A DNA stretch of 64,000 bases from Microbacterium arborescens (GCF_030369635.1 NZ_CP128474.1:2480001-2544000); one strand, 5' to 3'. Shown: positions 18,649 through 29,865, numbered from the stretch's first letter. Notes: generated by a model from the letters alone, not told the origin. A program made the numbers and translations.

Positions 18649-20315
18649 GACGAGCCTTTCGCGGGACGGGGCAGGGAGATCGGCTGGGTCAGCCCCAGAT
18701 CGTCGAAGGGTACGCCATCCTCCCCGGGATCGACCGGGAGCGGCGAGTGACCGTCGAGGGGCTCGCTGCGTCGCGGAATCGTGAGCACGAAGTTCGTCCC
18801 CCGACCCAGTTCGGACCACACCGCGAGGGTGCCGCCGTGCAACCGGGCGTCGCCGAGGGCGATCGACAGTCCGAGGCCGGTGCCGCCGATGGTGCGTTTG
18901 CGGGAGGGATCGGCGCGCCAGAAGCGATCGAACACGCGCTCGGTGTCGGCCGGCCGCATCCCGAGGCCGTAGTCGCGCACCCCGATCGCCACCGCGCGGG
19001 CATCGCTGTCCACGCTCACCACGATCGGTCTGCCCTCGCCGTGCTCGATCGCGTTGCCGAGCAGGTTGCGGACGATCCGGCGCACGCGTCGCGGGTCCAT
19101 CTCCACGGGCGAGTATCCGCCCGGGGCGACGAGGCGCACATCGCTCCCGTGCTGCTCGGCGAGCTGAGCCATCGAGGCGATGACGTCTTCGGCGAGCTGC
19201 GTCATGCTCGTCGGCTCGCTCTCCAGCTGAACCGAGCCCGCGTCGTAGCGACTGATCTCGAGCAGATCGGTCAGCAGCACCTCGAACCGGTGCACCTGGT
19301 CGTGCAGCAGCTCGGCCGCGCGGGCCGCCACCGGATCGAAGTCCTCGCGTCGATCGTTGAGCATGTCGGAGGCGAGACGGATCGTGGTCAGCGGGGTTCG
19401 CAGCTCGTGCGAGACATCCGACACGAATCGCTGCTGCACCTGCGACAGCTCGGCGAGCTCCTTGATCTGCGCCTCGATGCTGTCGGCCATCGCGTTGAAC
19501 GACCGTCCGAGGGTCGCGAACTCGTCCTCGCCGCGCACCTGCAGTCGTACGGCGAGATCTCCCGCCGCGAGCCGCGAACTGCTCTCGGCGGCCTGCGCGA
19601 TCGGCTCGGTGACCGAGCGCAGCACGATCCACGAGATCGCGCCGATGAGGACGACCAGTCCGACGCCGACGATCCACAGGGTGATCTGGACGAACCCGAG
19701 GGTCTGCGCCTCGCCCGCCAGGTCGTAGCCGAGGTACAGCTCGTACGCCCCCACCTCGGGTAGGACGATCTGCTGCCCCACCACGATGCCGGGCACCTGA
19801 CCGCCCCCGGATGCGGCGAAGCCGACGGGCTGCCACCACTGCAGCTCGTCGTCGCTCTGCACCTGCGCGCGCAGCTCGTCGCTGATGCGGTCGGCGGGAA
19901 GGCCGGCCGAGTCGAAATCCTGGGGCGCGATGGCCGACGGCTCCGATGAGATCCGGAACGCCGCGATGCGGTCGGTCGACGACTGCCGCTGGATGGAGGT
20001 GCGCACACTTTCCATGAGGTTGTCGACGGCCACGACGTCGCCCCCGACCTCAGCGGCATCCAGCGTCGCCTGGGCCGACTGCGTCGCGCGCTGAGCCTCG
20101 GCGAGCAGCTGCGAGGTGCGCGACTCGAAGAGGTCGTTCTGGATCGCCAGCGACATCCACACCAGCGCCACGGTGATCGTCAGCGCGGTGGCGCCGAGCG
20201 TGATCGCGACGGTGCGGAATCGCAGCGATCGCCGCCACGTGCGGGCGAGTCGACGCCCCCACGACCGCCAGCCGTGCGTCGCCACCGTCGCCGTCGTGAC
20301 GGTGCGGATAGGCAT
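18645..20315 (-). CDS. mtrB: Sensor histidine kinase MtrB
   Basis: This 556-residue membrane kinase controls envelope and cell-division functions with MtrA. Membrane segments at about 37-58 and 205-228 flank a roughly 145-residue extracytoplasmic sensor. A HAMP domain (about 230-280), a HisKA box FVSDVSHELRTPLTTIRLA carrying the phosphorylated histidine, and an HATPase domain (NLLGNAIEHGEG, DYGLGM, GGTGLGLSIA) follow. It starts 7 bp after mtrA and overlaps lpqB by 4 bp, so the three genes are cotranscribed. Confidence 0.95.
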   Translation of the reverse strand: MPIRTVTTATVATHGWRSWGRRLARTWRRSLRFRTVAITLGATALTITVALVWMSLAIQNDLFESRTSQLLAEAQRATQSAQATLDAAEVGGDVVAVDNLMESVRTSIQRQSSTDRIAAFRISSEPSAIAPQDFDSAGLPADRISDELRAQVQSDDELQWWQPVGFAASGGGQVPGIVVGQQIVLPEVGAYELYLGYDLAGEAQTLGFVQITLWIVGVGLVVLIGAISWIVLRSVTEPIAQAAESSSRLAAGDLAVRLQVRGEDEFATLGRSFNAMADSIEAQIKELAELSQVQQRFVSDVSHELRTPLTTIRLASDMLNDRREDFDPVAARAAELLHDQVHRFEVLLTDLLEISRYDAGSVQLESEPTSMTQLAEDVIASMAQLAEQHGSDVRLVAPGGYSPVEMDPRRVRRIVRNLLGNAIEHGEGRPIVVSVDSDARAVAIGVRDYGLGMRPADTERVFDRFWRADPSRKRTIGGTGLGLSIALGDARLHGGTLAVWSELGRGTNFVLTIPRRSEPLDGHSPLPVDPGEDGVPFDDLGLTQPISLPRPAKGSS

Positions 20316-20322
20316 CGGATCG

Positions 20323-21003
20323 TCAGATGACGGCGCCGGCGCGATAGCCGACGCCGCGGACGGTCGTCACGATGCGCGGGTTGTCGGGATCGATCTCGAC
20401 CTTCGCCCGCAGCCGCTGCACGTGCACGTTCACCAGACGCGTGTCGGCCTTGTAGTGATAGCCCCAGACCTGCTCGAGCAGCATCTCGCGCGAGAACACC
20501 TGCTGCGGCTTCGAGGCGAGCGCGACGAGCAGCTCGAACTCGAGGGGCGTCAACGCGATCACGTCGGTGCCGCGCCGGACTTCGTGGCCCTCGACGTCGA
20601 CGACGAGGTCGCCGATGCGCAGCGATTCCGACGCCGACGCTACCGCGGGACGCAACCGCGTCCGGATACGGGCGACCAGTTCTTTGGGGTTGAACGGCTT
20701 GACGATGTAGTCGTCGGCTCCCGACTCGAGGCCGCGCACGACGTCCGCGGTGTCGGTGCGCGCGGTCAGCATGATGATCGGCACGCCGGACTCGGCCCGC
20801 ACCTGGGTGCAGATCTCTATGCCGTCCACACCGGGGAGCATGAGGTCGAGCAGGATCAGATCGGGCTTCTCGGTGCGCCAGGTCTCGACGGCCGCCGCGC
20901 CATCGGCGCAGAACACGGTGTCGAACCCCTCGGTGCGCAGCACGATGCCGATCATCTCCGCCAGGGCGGTGTCGTCATCGACCACCAGGATGCGAGAAGT
21001 CAT
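20323..21003 (-). CDS. mtrA: Response regulator MtrA
   Basis: This 226-residue OmpR/PhoB-family regulator has a receiver domain (about 4-115) with acidic pocket D9-D10-D11, phosphoacceptor D53 and the KPF lysine near 101. A winged-helix DNA-binding domain follows (about 130-224; LTPLEFELLVAL, VNVHVQRLRAKVE, TVRGVGYRAG). It is nearly identical in layout to mycobacterial MtrA, which regulates cell division, cell-wall hydrolase and replication genes. It is first in the mtrA-mtrB-lpqB operon. The divergent membrane-protein gene starts 143 bp away. Confidence 0.97.
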   Translation of the reverse strand: MTSRILVVDDDTALAEMIGIVLRTEGFDTVFCADGAAAVETWRTEKPDLILLDLMLPGVDGIEICTQVRAESGVPIIMLTARTDTADVVRGLESGADDYIVKPFNPKELVARIRTRLRPAVASASESLRIGDLVVDVEGHEVRRGTDVIALTPLEFELLVALASKPQQVFSREMLLEQVWGYHYKADTRLVNVHVQRLRAKVEIDPDNPRIVTTVRGVGYRAGAVI

Positions 21004-21145
21004 GGGCGGCGTTCGTCTTTCGGCTCGGGCTCGCGCGCGACGTGCGCGTACTCACCGTACCCGACCCGCGCGCCGTCGACTCCGGATGCTGCGCGCTCGT
21101 GTGACACGATGGGTTCGACCGAGCCGACTGTTCCAGGAGTGCATC

Positions 21146-22444
21146 GTGACGTCATACCCCGCGTGGACGCCGGCGCCGCGTCCCGGCATCATCCCGCTTC
21201 AGCCGCTCTCGTTCGGGGTGATCCTGGGACGCTCGTTCTCGGCATTGCGCCAGAATCCGAAGGTCCTGCTGGGCTTCGCCCTGGTCGTGCAGACCGTCGC
21301 GATCCTGGTGGCGACCGCGGGGATCGTCGCGGTCGGTTTCGCGACCTTCGGCAGGCTCGCGTCGATGCGGCCCGGTACCGAGGAGTTCGAGACCGTCCTG
21401 GCCGGCTCGATCGCGATCAGCGGGGCGACGGCGCTCGTGCTGTCTCTGGCCTCGGGGGCGCTCGGCGTCCTCGTCCAAGGCGTCGTGGTCAGCGAGGTCG
21501 CGCACGCTGTCGTCGCCGAGAAGCACACCCTCGGGGCACTGTGGCGTCGCGTGAAGCCCGTGGCGTGGCGGCTGATCGGATACTCCGCCCTGGTCTTCCT
21601 CATCGTCGCGGTCGTCGTCGGCATCCTCGCCGCCGGGATCGTGGGGCTCGCGGTGAGCGTCGGCCCCGCCGCAATCATCCTGGCCGTCGTCCTGGGCCTG
21701 TCGGCGATCCCGCTGAGCCTCTGGCTGAGCACGAAGCTTCTGCTGGTGCCCTCGGTCATCGTCCTCGAGCAGGCGACCGTCTTCGGCGCCATCGCTCGAT
21801 CGTGGCGACTCACCCGGGGTCGGTTCTGGCCGACGCTCGGCATCATCGTCATCATCTCGATGAGTTTCGGGGTCCTGGCCCAGGTCGTCAGCGTGCCGTT
21901 CTCGTTCGTCACGATGGGGCTCACCTCGGTCATCACCCCCACCGGCGACCCCGAGCCCGGCCAGATCATCGCGCTGCTGGTCGGCACGCTCCTGGCGCAG
22001 GCCTTCGTGACCCTCATCCAGACCATCGCCGTGATCGTGCAGTCGACCGCGGGAGCGCTCGTGTACATCGACTGCCGTATGCGGCGCGAAGGACTCGACC
22101 TCGACCTGTCGTCGTACGTCGACCAGCGCGATGCCGGCGTCGCCGCCCCCGACCCTTATCGCCGCAACGTCGGTCGCACGCTGGACGGCCGCTGGCAGCA
22201 GCCGACGTACGCCGGTGCGCAGCCGGGCTACGGCTATGCACCGGTGCCCGGATATGCGCCGCAGCCCGGCTATCCCCCGCCGCCGGCGTCGCAGCCCGGA
22301 TATCAGCCGGTTCAGCCCGCGCCGCCCGCATCCCCCGAGTCGCCCCCCTCAGCGCAACCGGGCCCGGGCGCGGAGACGCCCGCCGCATCCGCTGATCGCC
22401 CGTCATCGACCGACTGGACCGCTCCGGGCGCTGACCGCGCATGA
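21146..22444 (+). CDS. Multi-pass membrane protein with Pro/Tyr/Gln-rich tail
   Basis: A 432-residue protein. Residues 30-310 hold about six membrane segments in a fold like the membrane domain of glycerophosphodiester phosphodiesterase-linked proteins (DUF7847-like). It carries the motif SWRLTRGRFWPTLGII. Residues 340-430 are disordered and rich in PGY repeats (QPGYGYAPVPGYAPQPGY). GTG 21146 follows CAGGAG, and the frame upstream is antisense to mtrA. It is the first gene of the DUF4129-DUF4350-MoxR-DUF58 operon, with the stop overlapping the next ATG. The function is unknown. Confidence 0.75.
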   Translation: MTSYPAWTPAPRPGIIPLQPLSFGVILGRSFSALRQNPKVLLGFALVVQTVAILVATAGIVAVGFATFGRLASMRPGTEEFETVLAGSIAISGATALVLSLASGALGVLVQGVVVSEVAHAVVAEKHTLGALWRRVKPVAWRLIGYSALVFLIVAVVVGILAAGIVGLAVSVGPAAIILAVVLGLSAIPLSLWLSTKLLLVPSVIVLEQATVFGAIARSWRLTRGRFWPTLGIIVIISMSFGVLAQVVSVPFSFVTMGLTSVITPTGDPEPGQIIALLVGTLLAQAFVTLIQTIAVIVQSTAGALVYIDCRMRREGLDLDLSSYVDQRDAGVAAPDPYRRNVGRTLDGRWQQPTYAGAQPGYGYAPVPGYAPQPGYPPPPASQPGYQPVQPAPPASPESPPSAQPGPGAETPAASADRPSSTDWTAPGADRA

Positions 22445-23073
22445 GATTCATCGGCACACCGGTCGCCCCCGACCCCGACGAAGCCCGTCGGTGGGCGGAG
22501 GCGGAGCTGTCGAAGGCCGCCTACCAAGAGGCGGAGCCGACGCCCATCGACCGTTTCGCACGCGGCGTCGTCGAGTTCCTCGGCGCCCTGTTCAGCGGGC
22601 AGGTCCCCGCGACGCTCGGGCCGTGGCTCGCCGTCGGGGCGATCGTGGTCCTTCTGCTGCTCGTCGGCGTGGCGATCCTGATCTGGGGGCGGCCACGGAC
22701 GGTCGTGCGTTCGCGCGCGAGCGTGTTCCTCTTCGGCGAGGACGAGACGCGCAGCGCCGCCCAGCTGCGTGCCGACGCAGAGGATGCCGCGAGCCGCGGC
22801 GCGTGGGACGAGGCGATCGTCCTGCGTGTGCGGGCCCTCGCGCGCGGGCTCGCGGAGCGCACGATCGTCGACCCGGCTCCCGGTACGACGGTGCACCGCT
22901 TCGCCGCCGACGCAGGACGCATCTTCCCGGCGGAGAGCGACGATCTCGACCGGGCAGCCCGGGTCTTCGACGACGTGCGGTACTTGCGGCGGCCCGGAAC
23001 CGCCGCGGCATACGCCTCCGTGCGCGCTCTCGACGAGCGTCTCGCGACGGCACGAGCGCAGGTGCCGGTATGA
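22441..23073 (+). CDS. DUF4129 domain membrane protein
   Basis: This 210-residue protein has one membrane segment (about 58-80). The cytoplasmic DUF4129 domain (about 105-205) has RGAWDEAIVLRVRALARGLAER, TVHRFAADAG and a YLRRPG motif. DUF4129 proteins accompany MoxR ATPases and DUF58 proteins in many actinobacteria, and the fold often sits at the C-terminus of transglutaminase-like proteins. Four-nt overlaps on both sides (ATGA) show tight coupling in the operon. Its molecular role is unknown. Confidence 0.85.
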   Translation: MRFIGTPVAPDPDEARRWAEAELSKAAYQEAEPTPIDRFARGVVEFLGALFSGQVPATLGPWLAVGAIVVLLLLVGVAILIWGRPRTVVRSRASVFLFGEDETRSAAQLRADAEDAASRGAWDEAIVLRVRALARGLAERTIVDPAPGTTVHRFAADAGRIFPAESDDLDRAARVFDDVRYLRRPGTAAAYASVRALDERLATARAQVPV

Positions 23074-24260
23074 GCGTCACAGCGGCGACGGTGGCGCCTG
23101 CGCCTGGGGCTGGGTCTGTGCGACGGCGGTCCCGGGCCGTGCTCGGCTGGGCGGGTGTGGCAGCCGGCCTCCTCGTCGCGGGCATCGCGGTCGCAGCCGT
23201 CGCGGGTATCAACACGATGCCCGCACAGGGGCTCCTCGACCCGGATGCAGCCGGCCCCGAAGGATCGCGCGCCCTGACCGCGCTGCTGCGCGACCGCGGC
23301 GTCGAGGTCACGGTCGCACGCGATCGAGCGGCGGCTCTGCAGGCTCTCGAGGGCAACGGCGCGACGCTCGCGATCGCCGACACCGCACCCCTCGACGACG
23401 ACGACATCCTGGAGCTGCGCGATGCCGCCGCCGGTGTCGTCCTGCTCGAGCCGCGAACGCGCGATCTGCGCCTGTTGCTGGGAGATGCACGCAGCGCCGG
23501 GTTCACGGACGGCTCGACCGTCGAGCCCGACTGCGACCTGCCCGCCGCCGACATCAGCGGCCCCGTCAGCCCGGGCGAGGTGTTCACCGGCGAGGGGGTG
23601 GACCACGCCTGCTACCCCGCCGCATCGGGCTACGGGCTCGTCGCCTCCGTCGATGACGCGGCGAGCGTCGTCGCTGTGGACGCCACGGCTCTGCTGGTCA
23701 ACCAGCGACTGGCGGACGAGGGCAACGCCGCGCTCGGGCTGAACCTGTTGGGCGCGACCGGCGCCGTCGTCTGGTACCTGCCGTCGATCGGCGACGGCTC
23801 CATCACCGCGGCCCCGTCGCTGGGCGAGCTCACGCCCGCGTGGGTGACTCCGGCGATCCTGCTCCTGCTCGGTTCGGTCGTCGCCGCAGCCGTCTGGCGC
23901 GGCCGCCGCTTCGGCCCGCTCGTGGCGGAGAACCTGCCGGTGACCGTCCGCGCGTCGGAGACCACCGAGGGCCGAGCGCGCCTGTACGCGGCATCAGCCG
24001 ACCCCGTGCACGCGCTCGACCAGCTGCGGCGCGAGGCGCTCCGCCGCATCGCCCGGTCGCTGGGGCTCGGCTCAGCCGACGCCAGCGCCATCGCCGATGC
24101 CGCCGCGAGCCGCATCGGTGACGACCGCACGCGCGTCCGCGGCATCCTTCTCGACGACCTCCCCCGAAACGACCGCGAACTCGTCGACGCCGCCGACCGT
24201 CTGCGCGACGTCGAAGCAGCAGTCCTCCGATCCGTCCGCCCCGAAAGGAACACCCCATGA
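23070..24260 (+). CDS. DUF4350 domain membrane protein
   Basis: This 396-residue protein has a membrane segment near 25-47. A DUF4350 domain follows (about 55-240: GSRALTALLRDRGVEV, TLAIADTAPLDDDDI, AVVWYLPSIGD). A second membrane segment lies near 265-283, and the cytoplasmic C-terminal region is helical. It corresponds in context to Rv3691. The ATG overlaps the preceding stop, and its own stop overlaps the moxR ATG. The DUF4350 fold resembles glutamine-amidotransferase-like sugar-binding folds in other families, but no catalytic residues are apparent. Confidence 0.85.
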   Translation: MSVTAATVAPAPGAGSVRRRSRAVLGWAGVAAGLLVAGIAVAAVAGINTMPAQGLLDPDAAGPEGSRALTALLRDRGVEVTVARDRAAALQALEGNGATLAIADTAPLDDDDILELRDAAAGVVLLEPRTRDLRLLLGDARSAGFTDGSTVEPDCDLPAADISGPVSPGEVFTGEGVDHACYPAASGYGLVASVDDAASVVAVDATALLVNQRLADEGNAALGLNLLGATGAVVWYLPSIGDGSITAAPSLGELTPAWVTPAILLLLGSVVAAAVWRGRRFGPLVAENLPVTVRASETTEGRARLYAASADPVHALDQLRREALRRIARSLGLGSADASAIADAAASRIGDDRTRVRGILLDDLPRNDRELVDAADRLRDVEAAVLRSVRPERNTP

Positions 24261-25222
24261 GCGAGACCGCACCCGGCGACCTCCGCGAAGCGATGAACCG
24301 CGTCCGGCTCGAAGTCGGCAAGGCCGTCGTCGGGCAGGACGGAGCCGTCACCGGCCTCCTCATCGCGCTCCTCGGCCGCGGGCACGTGCTGCTCGAAGGC
24401 GTGCCCGGCGTCGCGAAGACGCTGCTCGTGCGTACCTTCAGCCGAGCCGTCGGCCTCGACACCACCCGCATCCAGTTCACTCCCGACCTCATGCCGGGCG
24501 ACGTCACCGGGTCACTGGTCTACGACGCGCGTACCGGCGAGTTCGAGTTCCGTTCCGGACCGGTCTTCACCAACGTGCTGCTCGCGGATGAGATCAACCG
24601 GACGCCGCCGAAGACGCAGGCCGCCCTCCTGGAGGCGATGGAGGAGCGTCAGGTCTCGGCCGACGGCGTCTCCCGCCCCCTCCCCGACCCGTTCCTCGTC
24701 GCCGCGACGCAGAACCCCGTCGAGCACGAAGGCACCTACACCCTTCCCGAGGCGCAGCTCGACCGCTTCCTGCTCAAGCTCGTCATCGACCTCCCCGCGC
24801 GCGACGACGAGATCTCGGTGCTGCGCCGCCACGCCGACGGCTTCCGGCCCGGGTCGCTCGAGACCGCGGGCGTTTCGGCCGTCGTCACGGCAGCCGAGAT
24901 CCGCGCCGCTCAACAGGCCGCCGCCGCGGTGGAGGTTTCCGACGACGTCCTCGGGTACGTCGTGGACCTCGCCCGGGCGACCCGGCAGTCCCCCTCGGTG
25001 CAGCTCGGGGCGAGCCCGCGCGCCGCGACCGCGCTGCTCGCCGCCGCCAAGGCGTGGGCGTGGCTCGGCGGGTACCCGGCGATCACCCCCGACCATGTCC
25101 AGACCATGCTCGTGCCGGCCTGGCGCCATCGGCTGCAGCTTCGGCCGGATGCCGAGATCGAAGGGGTCTCCCCCGACACGATCCTCACCTCCGTGCTGCA
25201 GCAGACACGCGTCCCGATCTGA
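24257..25222 (+). CDS. MoxR-family AAA+ ATPase
   Basis: This 321-residue AAA+ ATPase has Walker A GVPGVAKT (about 46-53), Walker B LLADEINR (about 110-117), sensor AATQNPVEHEG and the lid domain AAQQAAAAVEVSDDVLGYVVDLARATR. MoxR ATPases act as chaperones that mature or activate partner proteins, usually encoded beside a DUF58 or von Willebrand factor A-like protein, as here. It corresponds to Rv3692 (MoxR2). Overlap with the DUF4350 gene and a 6-bp gap to the DUF58 gene indicate one operon. Confidence 0.92.
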   Translation: MSETAPGDLREAMNRVRLEVGKAVVGQDGAVTGLLIALLGRGHVLLEGVPGVAKTLLVRTFSRAVGLDTTRIQFTPDLMPGDVTGSLVYDARTGEFEFRSGPVFTNVLLADEINRTPPKTQAALLEAMEERQVSADGVSRPLPDPFLVAATQNPVEHEGTYTLPEAQLDRFLLKLVIDLPARDDEISVLRRHADGFRPGSLETAGVSAVVTAAEIRAAQQAAAAVEVSDDVLGYVVDLARATRQSPSVQLGASPRAATALLAAAKAWAWLGGYPAITPDHVQTMLVPAWRHRLQLRPDAEIEGVSPDTILTSVLQQTRVPI

Positions 25223-25228
25223 GTCGCC

Positions 25229-26530
25229 GTGTTCCTCTCCGGCCTGTTCGTGCTGCTCGTCGCCCTCGGCGTCGTGCCCGTCGTCCTCGCCCCCGCGGCG
25301 GGGATTGACGCGGCGTGGACGGCGCTCGCATGGGCGGGGCTCTGCATCATCCTCGCGGTGGTCGATACCGTGCTGGCCGGCCCGCTGCGCGACATCGAGA
25401 TCGAGCGGCGCATCCCCTCCCGGGCGCGGGCGGGCGAACGCGTCGAGACGAGCCTCCTGCTGCGCAACCGCGGACCCCGCCGCATCCGCGGCGATCTGCG
25501 CGACGGCTGGCAGCCGACCGCCGGCGCAGGCGAGGCCCGTGCGACCATCGACATCCCCGCCGGCGAGCGTCGAGCCGTCGCGATGCCACTGCTGCCCCGA
25601 CGTCGCGGTGAGCTGCGCTCGGCGTTCATCGCGGTGCGCAGTCGCGGTCCGATGGGGCTCGCGGGACGGCAACGCGTGATCGCCGCGCCGGGGGCGTTGC
25701 GGGTGCTGCCGCCGTTCGCCTCGCGCCGGCACCTGCCGTCGCGCCTCGCCCGCCTACGGGAGCTCGACGGCAACACGAGCGTTCAGGTACGCGGGCGCGG
25801 AACCGAATTCGACAGCCTCCGCGAGTACGTGCGGGGTGACGACGTCCGCTCCATCGATTGGCGTGCGACCGCCCGAGCGGGGACGACCATGCTGCGCACC
25901 TGGCGCCCGGAACGCGATCGTCACGTCGTGATCGTCATCGACACCGGCCGCACGAGCGCGTCACGCGTGGGCGACGGTGTCCGTCTGGATGCAGCGATGG
26001 AGTCGGCGCTGCTGCTGAGCGCTCTCGCCGCACGTGCGGGCGACCACGTCCACCTGCTCATGTTCGACCGAGCTCGGCGCGCGCGGGTCACGGGCATCGA
26101 CGGTCCACGGCTGCTGCCCGCCCTCGTGGACGCGATGGCGCCGGTCGAGCCGACACTCATCGACACCGACTGGAACGCCGTACTCACGGAGGTGCGCGCG
26201 CTGACGTCGCGCCCCTCGCTCGTGGTGCTGCTGACCGCGCAAGACGCCCCCGACGCCGCCCGGGGCTTCCTCGGAGCTCTGCCGTCGTTGACCGAGCGCA
26301 CGACCGTGCTCGTCGGCTCGGCGCAGGACGCCCCGGAGCCGGCACCGGCCGAGCGCCTCGCCGAAGACGTCTACCGTGAGGCGGCCATCGCGCACGCCAC
26401 GCGTGACGCCGAACTGGTCGCCGGCGCGATCCGCCGTGCCGGAGGCGAAGCCCTCAGCGCGACCCCGGAGGCCCTCCCGCCCGCGGTTGCCGACCATTAC
26501 CTCGCGCTGAAGGCCGCGGGCCGCCTCTGA
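25229..26530 (+). CDS. DUF58 domain protein, MoxR partner
   Basis: This 433-residue protein has two membrane segments at the N-terminus (about 2-20 and 28-46). A beta-rich region precedes the DUF58 signature SLREYVRGDDVRSIDWRATAR, and a VWA-like domain begins at HVVIVIDTGRTSASRVG. The DxGxSxS metal-site pattern is only partly kept (DTGRTSAS). DUF58 proteins are the usual clients of MoxR. The GTG start lies 7 bp past the moxR stop. After this gene the conserved cluster is broken by a noncoding repeat region and katG-furA before resuming with the SpoIIM-like and RDD genes. Confidence 0.88.
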   Translation: MFLSGLFVLLVALGVVPVVLAPAAGIDAAWTALAWAGLCIILAVVDTVLAGPLRDIEIERRIPSRARAGERVETSLLLRNRGPRRIRGDLRDGWQPTAGAGEARATIDIPAGERRAVAMPLLPRRRGELRSAFIAVRSRGPMGLAGRQRVIAAPGALRVLPPFASRRHLPSRLARLRELDGNTSVQVRGRGTEFDSLREYVRGDDVRSIDWRATARAGTTMLRTWRPERDRHVVIVIDTGRTSASRVGDGVRLDAAMESALLLSALAARAGDHVHLLMFDRARRARVTGIDGPRLLPALVDAMAPVEPTLIDTDWNAVLTEVRALTSRPSLVVLLTAQDAPDAARGFLGALPSLTERTTVLVGSAQDAPEPAPAERLAEDVYREAAIAHATRDAELVAGAIRRAGGEALSATPEALPPAVADHYLALKAAGRL

Positions 26531-26605
26531 GCGGTGCCCCGGTGCTGGGCTCTGAGCGCGGCCGCTCAACCGCGGAGAGAGGGCAGCAACTGTCAACCCG
26601 CCTCG

Positions 26606-26694
26606 CAGCATCCCGCTCGCTTGGCAGTTCGCGCCCACACCCAGCGCGCGATCGGGCACCATCTGCCAACCCAGGCCAGCGTCTCCCCCTCACC
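26606..26694. repeat. 89-bp direct repeat, copy 1
   Basis: Matches 26816-26904 at 86 of 89 positions by my reading, with a 210-bp period. It contains the hairpin unit 26621-26669: TTGGCAG and CTGCCAA at the ends, with internal GCGCC/GGCAC-type arms that can also pair. Confidence 0.9.
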
Positions 26695-26742
26695 TGGCAG
26701 CTCGCGCCCCCTCGGGCTCAGAGAAGCGGCGCCAACTGCCAA
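26694..26742. repeat. 49-bp hairpin unit, middle copy
   Basis: It begins CTGGCAGCTCGCGCC and ends GGCGCCAACTGCCAA, the same 49-bp length as its neighbours. The central sequence differs completely, while the stem arms are kept with exact GCGCC/GGCGC pairing. That suggests the structure, not the loop, is conserved. Confidence 0.75.
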
Positions 26743-26815
26743 CCCAAGAGCCTGTGGCAGCGCGCCCCAACCTCCGGCGAGCAGGCGCCCCGGCCACGCG
26801 GCCACCCCGCACCAC

Positions 26816-26904
26816 CAGCATCCCGCTCGCTTGGCAGCTCGCGCCCACACCCAGCGCGCGATCGGGCACCATCTGCCAACCCAAGCCAGAGTCTCCCCCT
26901 CACC
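26816..26904. repeat. 89-bp direct repeat, copy 2
   Basis: Second copy of 26606-26694, differing at about three positions. It contains hairpin unit 26831-26879. Confidence 0.9.
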
Positions 26905-26936
26905 CAGCCACCCCGCCCCACACAAAGCCCAGACGA

Positions 26937-26972
26937 CGAAGGCCCGCCCCGCAGAATCGGGACGGGCCTTCG
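26937..26972 (-). terminator. Terminator downstream of katG
   Basis: CGAAGGCCCGCCCC (26937-26950) pairs with GGGACGGGCCTTCG (26959-26972), a 14-bp stem with one G-T type mismatch and an 8-nt loop. It lies 15 bp past the katG stop. It may also stop transcripts coming through the repeat region. Confidence 0.75.
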
Positions 26973-26987
26973 AAGGGATGCCGCGGA

Positions 26988-29372
<2,385 letters not shown>

Positions 29373-29810
29373 TCAGGATGCCGCCGGGGTCGCGGATGAG
29401 GCGCATTCCGCGCACCGCCCCCAGTAGGTCACCTCGGCCGAGGCGACCTCGAAGCCGTGGTCGTCGGACGGGTGCAGGCACGGCGTGTGCCCGACGGCGC
29501 AGTCGACGTCTTCCACTCGGCCGCATGCGGTGCAGACGAGATGGTGGTGGTTGTCGCCGACGCGGAGTTCGAACAGCATGGAGCGGCCGGCGGGCTCGAT
29601 GCGACGGGCGAGGCCCGCGTCGGCGAAATCGTTGAGGGCGTTGTACACCGACTGCCGGCTGGCCTGCGGCATCCGATCCGCGACGGCCGTGTACACCTCG
29701 TCGGCGCTCGCGTGGGGTCGCGCGTGGAGCGCGGCGTAGACGGCGGCGCGAGACTCGGTGACTCGCAGACCGAAGGCGCGGATGGCCTCGGGGGCGGTCG
29801 CGATCGTCAT
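29373..29810 (-). CDS. furA: Fur-family repressor FurA
   Basis: This 145-residue Fur-family regulator has an N-terminal winged helix (about 8-80: FGLRVTESRAAVYAAL, SRQSVYNALNDFADAGLARR). The C-terminal metal-binding domain has HHHLVCTACG and a terminal GRCAEC, two CxxC pairs for structural zinc. The furA-katG order matches mycobacteria and Streptomyces, where FurA represses itself and katG and responds to peroxide. Its promoter carries a perfect 7-1-7 palindrome over the -35, and the -10 is six nt before the ATG, so the mRNA is probably leaderless. Confidence 0.94.
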   Translation of the reverse strand: MTIATAPEAIRAFGLRVTESRAAVYAALHARPHASADEVYTAVADRMPQASRQSVYNALNDFADAGLARRIEPAGRSMLFELRVGDNHHHLVCTACGRVEDVDCAVGHTPCLHPSDDHGFEVASAEVTYWGRCAECASSATPAAS

Positions 29811-29816
29811 GCTGCG

Positions 29817-29845
29817 ATCGTAGCTTTTATTTTTGATCAGATCAA
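29817..29845 (-). promoter_or_regulatory. furA promoter, probably leaderless
   Basis: Minus strand TTGATC (29845-29840), 17 nt, TACGAT (29822-29817), six nt, then ATG 29810. Both hexamers and the spacing are near consensus. Confidence 0.7.
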
Positions 29846-29846
29846 A
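29832..29846. promoter_or_regulatory. Fur-family 7-1-7 operator
   Basis: TTTGATC-A-GATCAAA, a perfect 7-1-7 inverted repeat in an AT-rich patch of otherwise GC-rich DNA. It covers the furA -35, so FurA binding should block RNA polymerase. This would autoregulate furA and control katG. Confidence 0.8.
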
Positions 29847-29865
29847 TTAACCCGATGCGACGGGT

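Larger units (their letters stand above)
26531..26936. other. Noncoding gap filled with inverted and direct repeats
   Basis: No credible gene is seen between the DUF58 stop and the katG terminator. All six frames are open for stretches, but they only translate the same repeats. The interval holds alternating TTGGCAG and CTGCCAA motifs arranged as three 49-bp hairpin units plus two degenerate remnants (26590-26598 and 26754-26768). Confidence 0.7.

Noticed and set aside
26606..26904. CRISPR-like array
   Set aside because: Only two 89-bp copies and three hairpin units with uneven spacing. There are no short spacers of uniform length and no cas genes.
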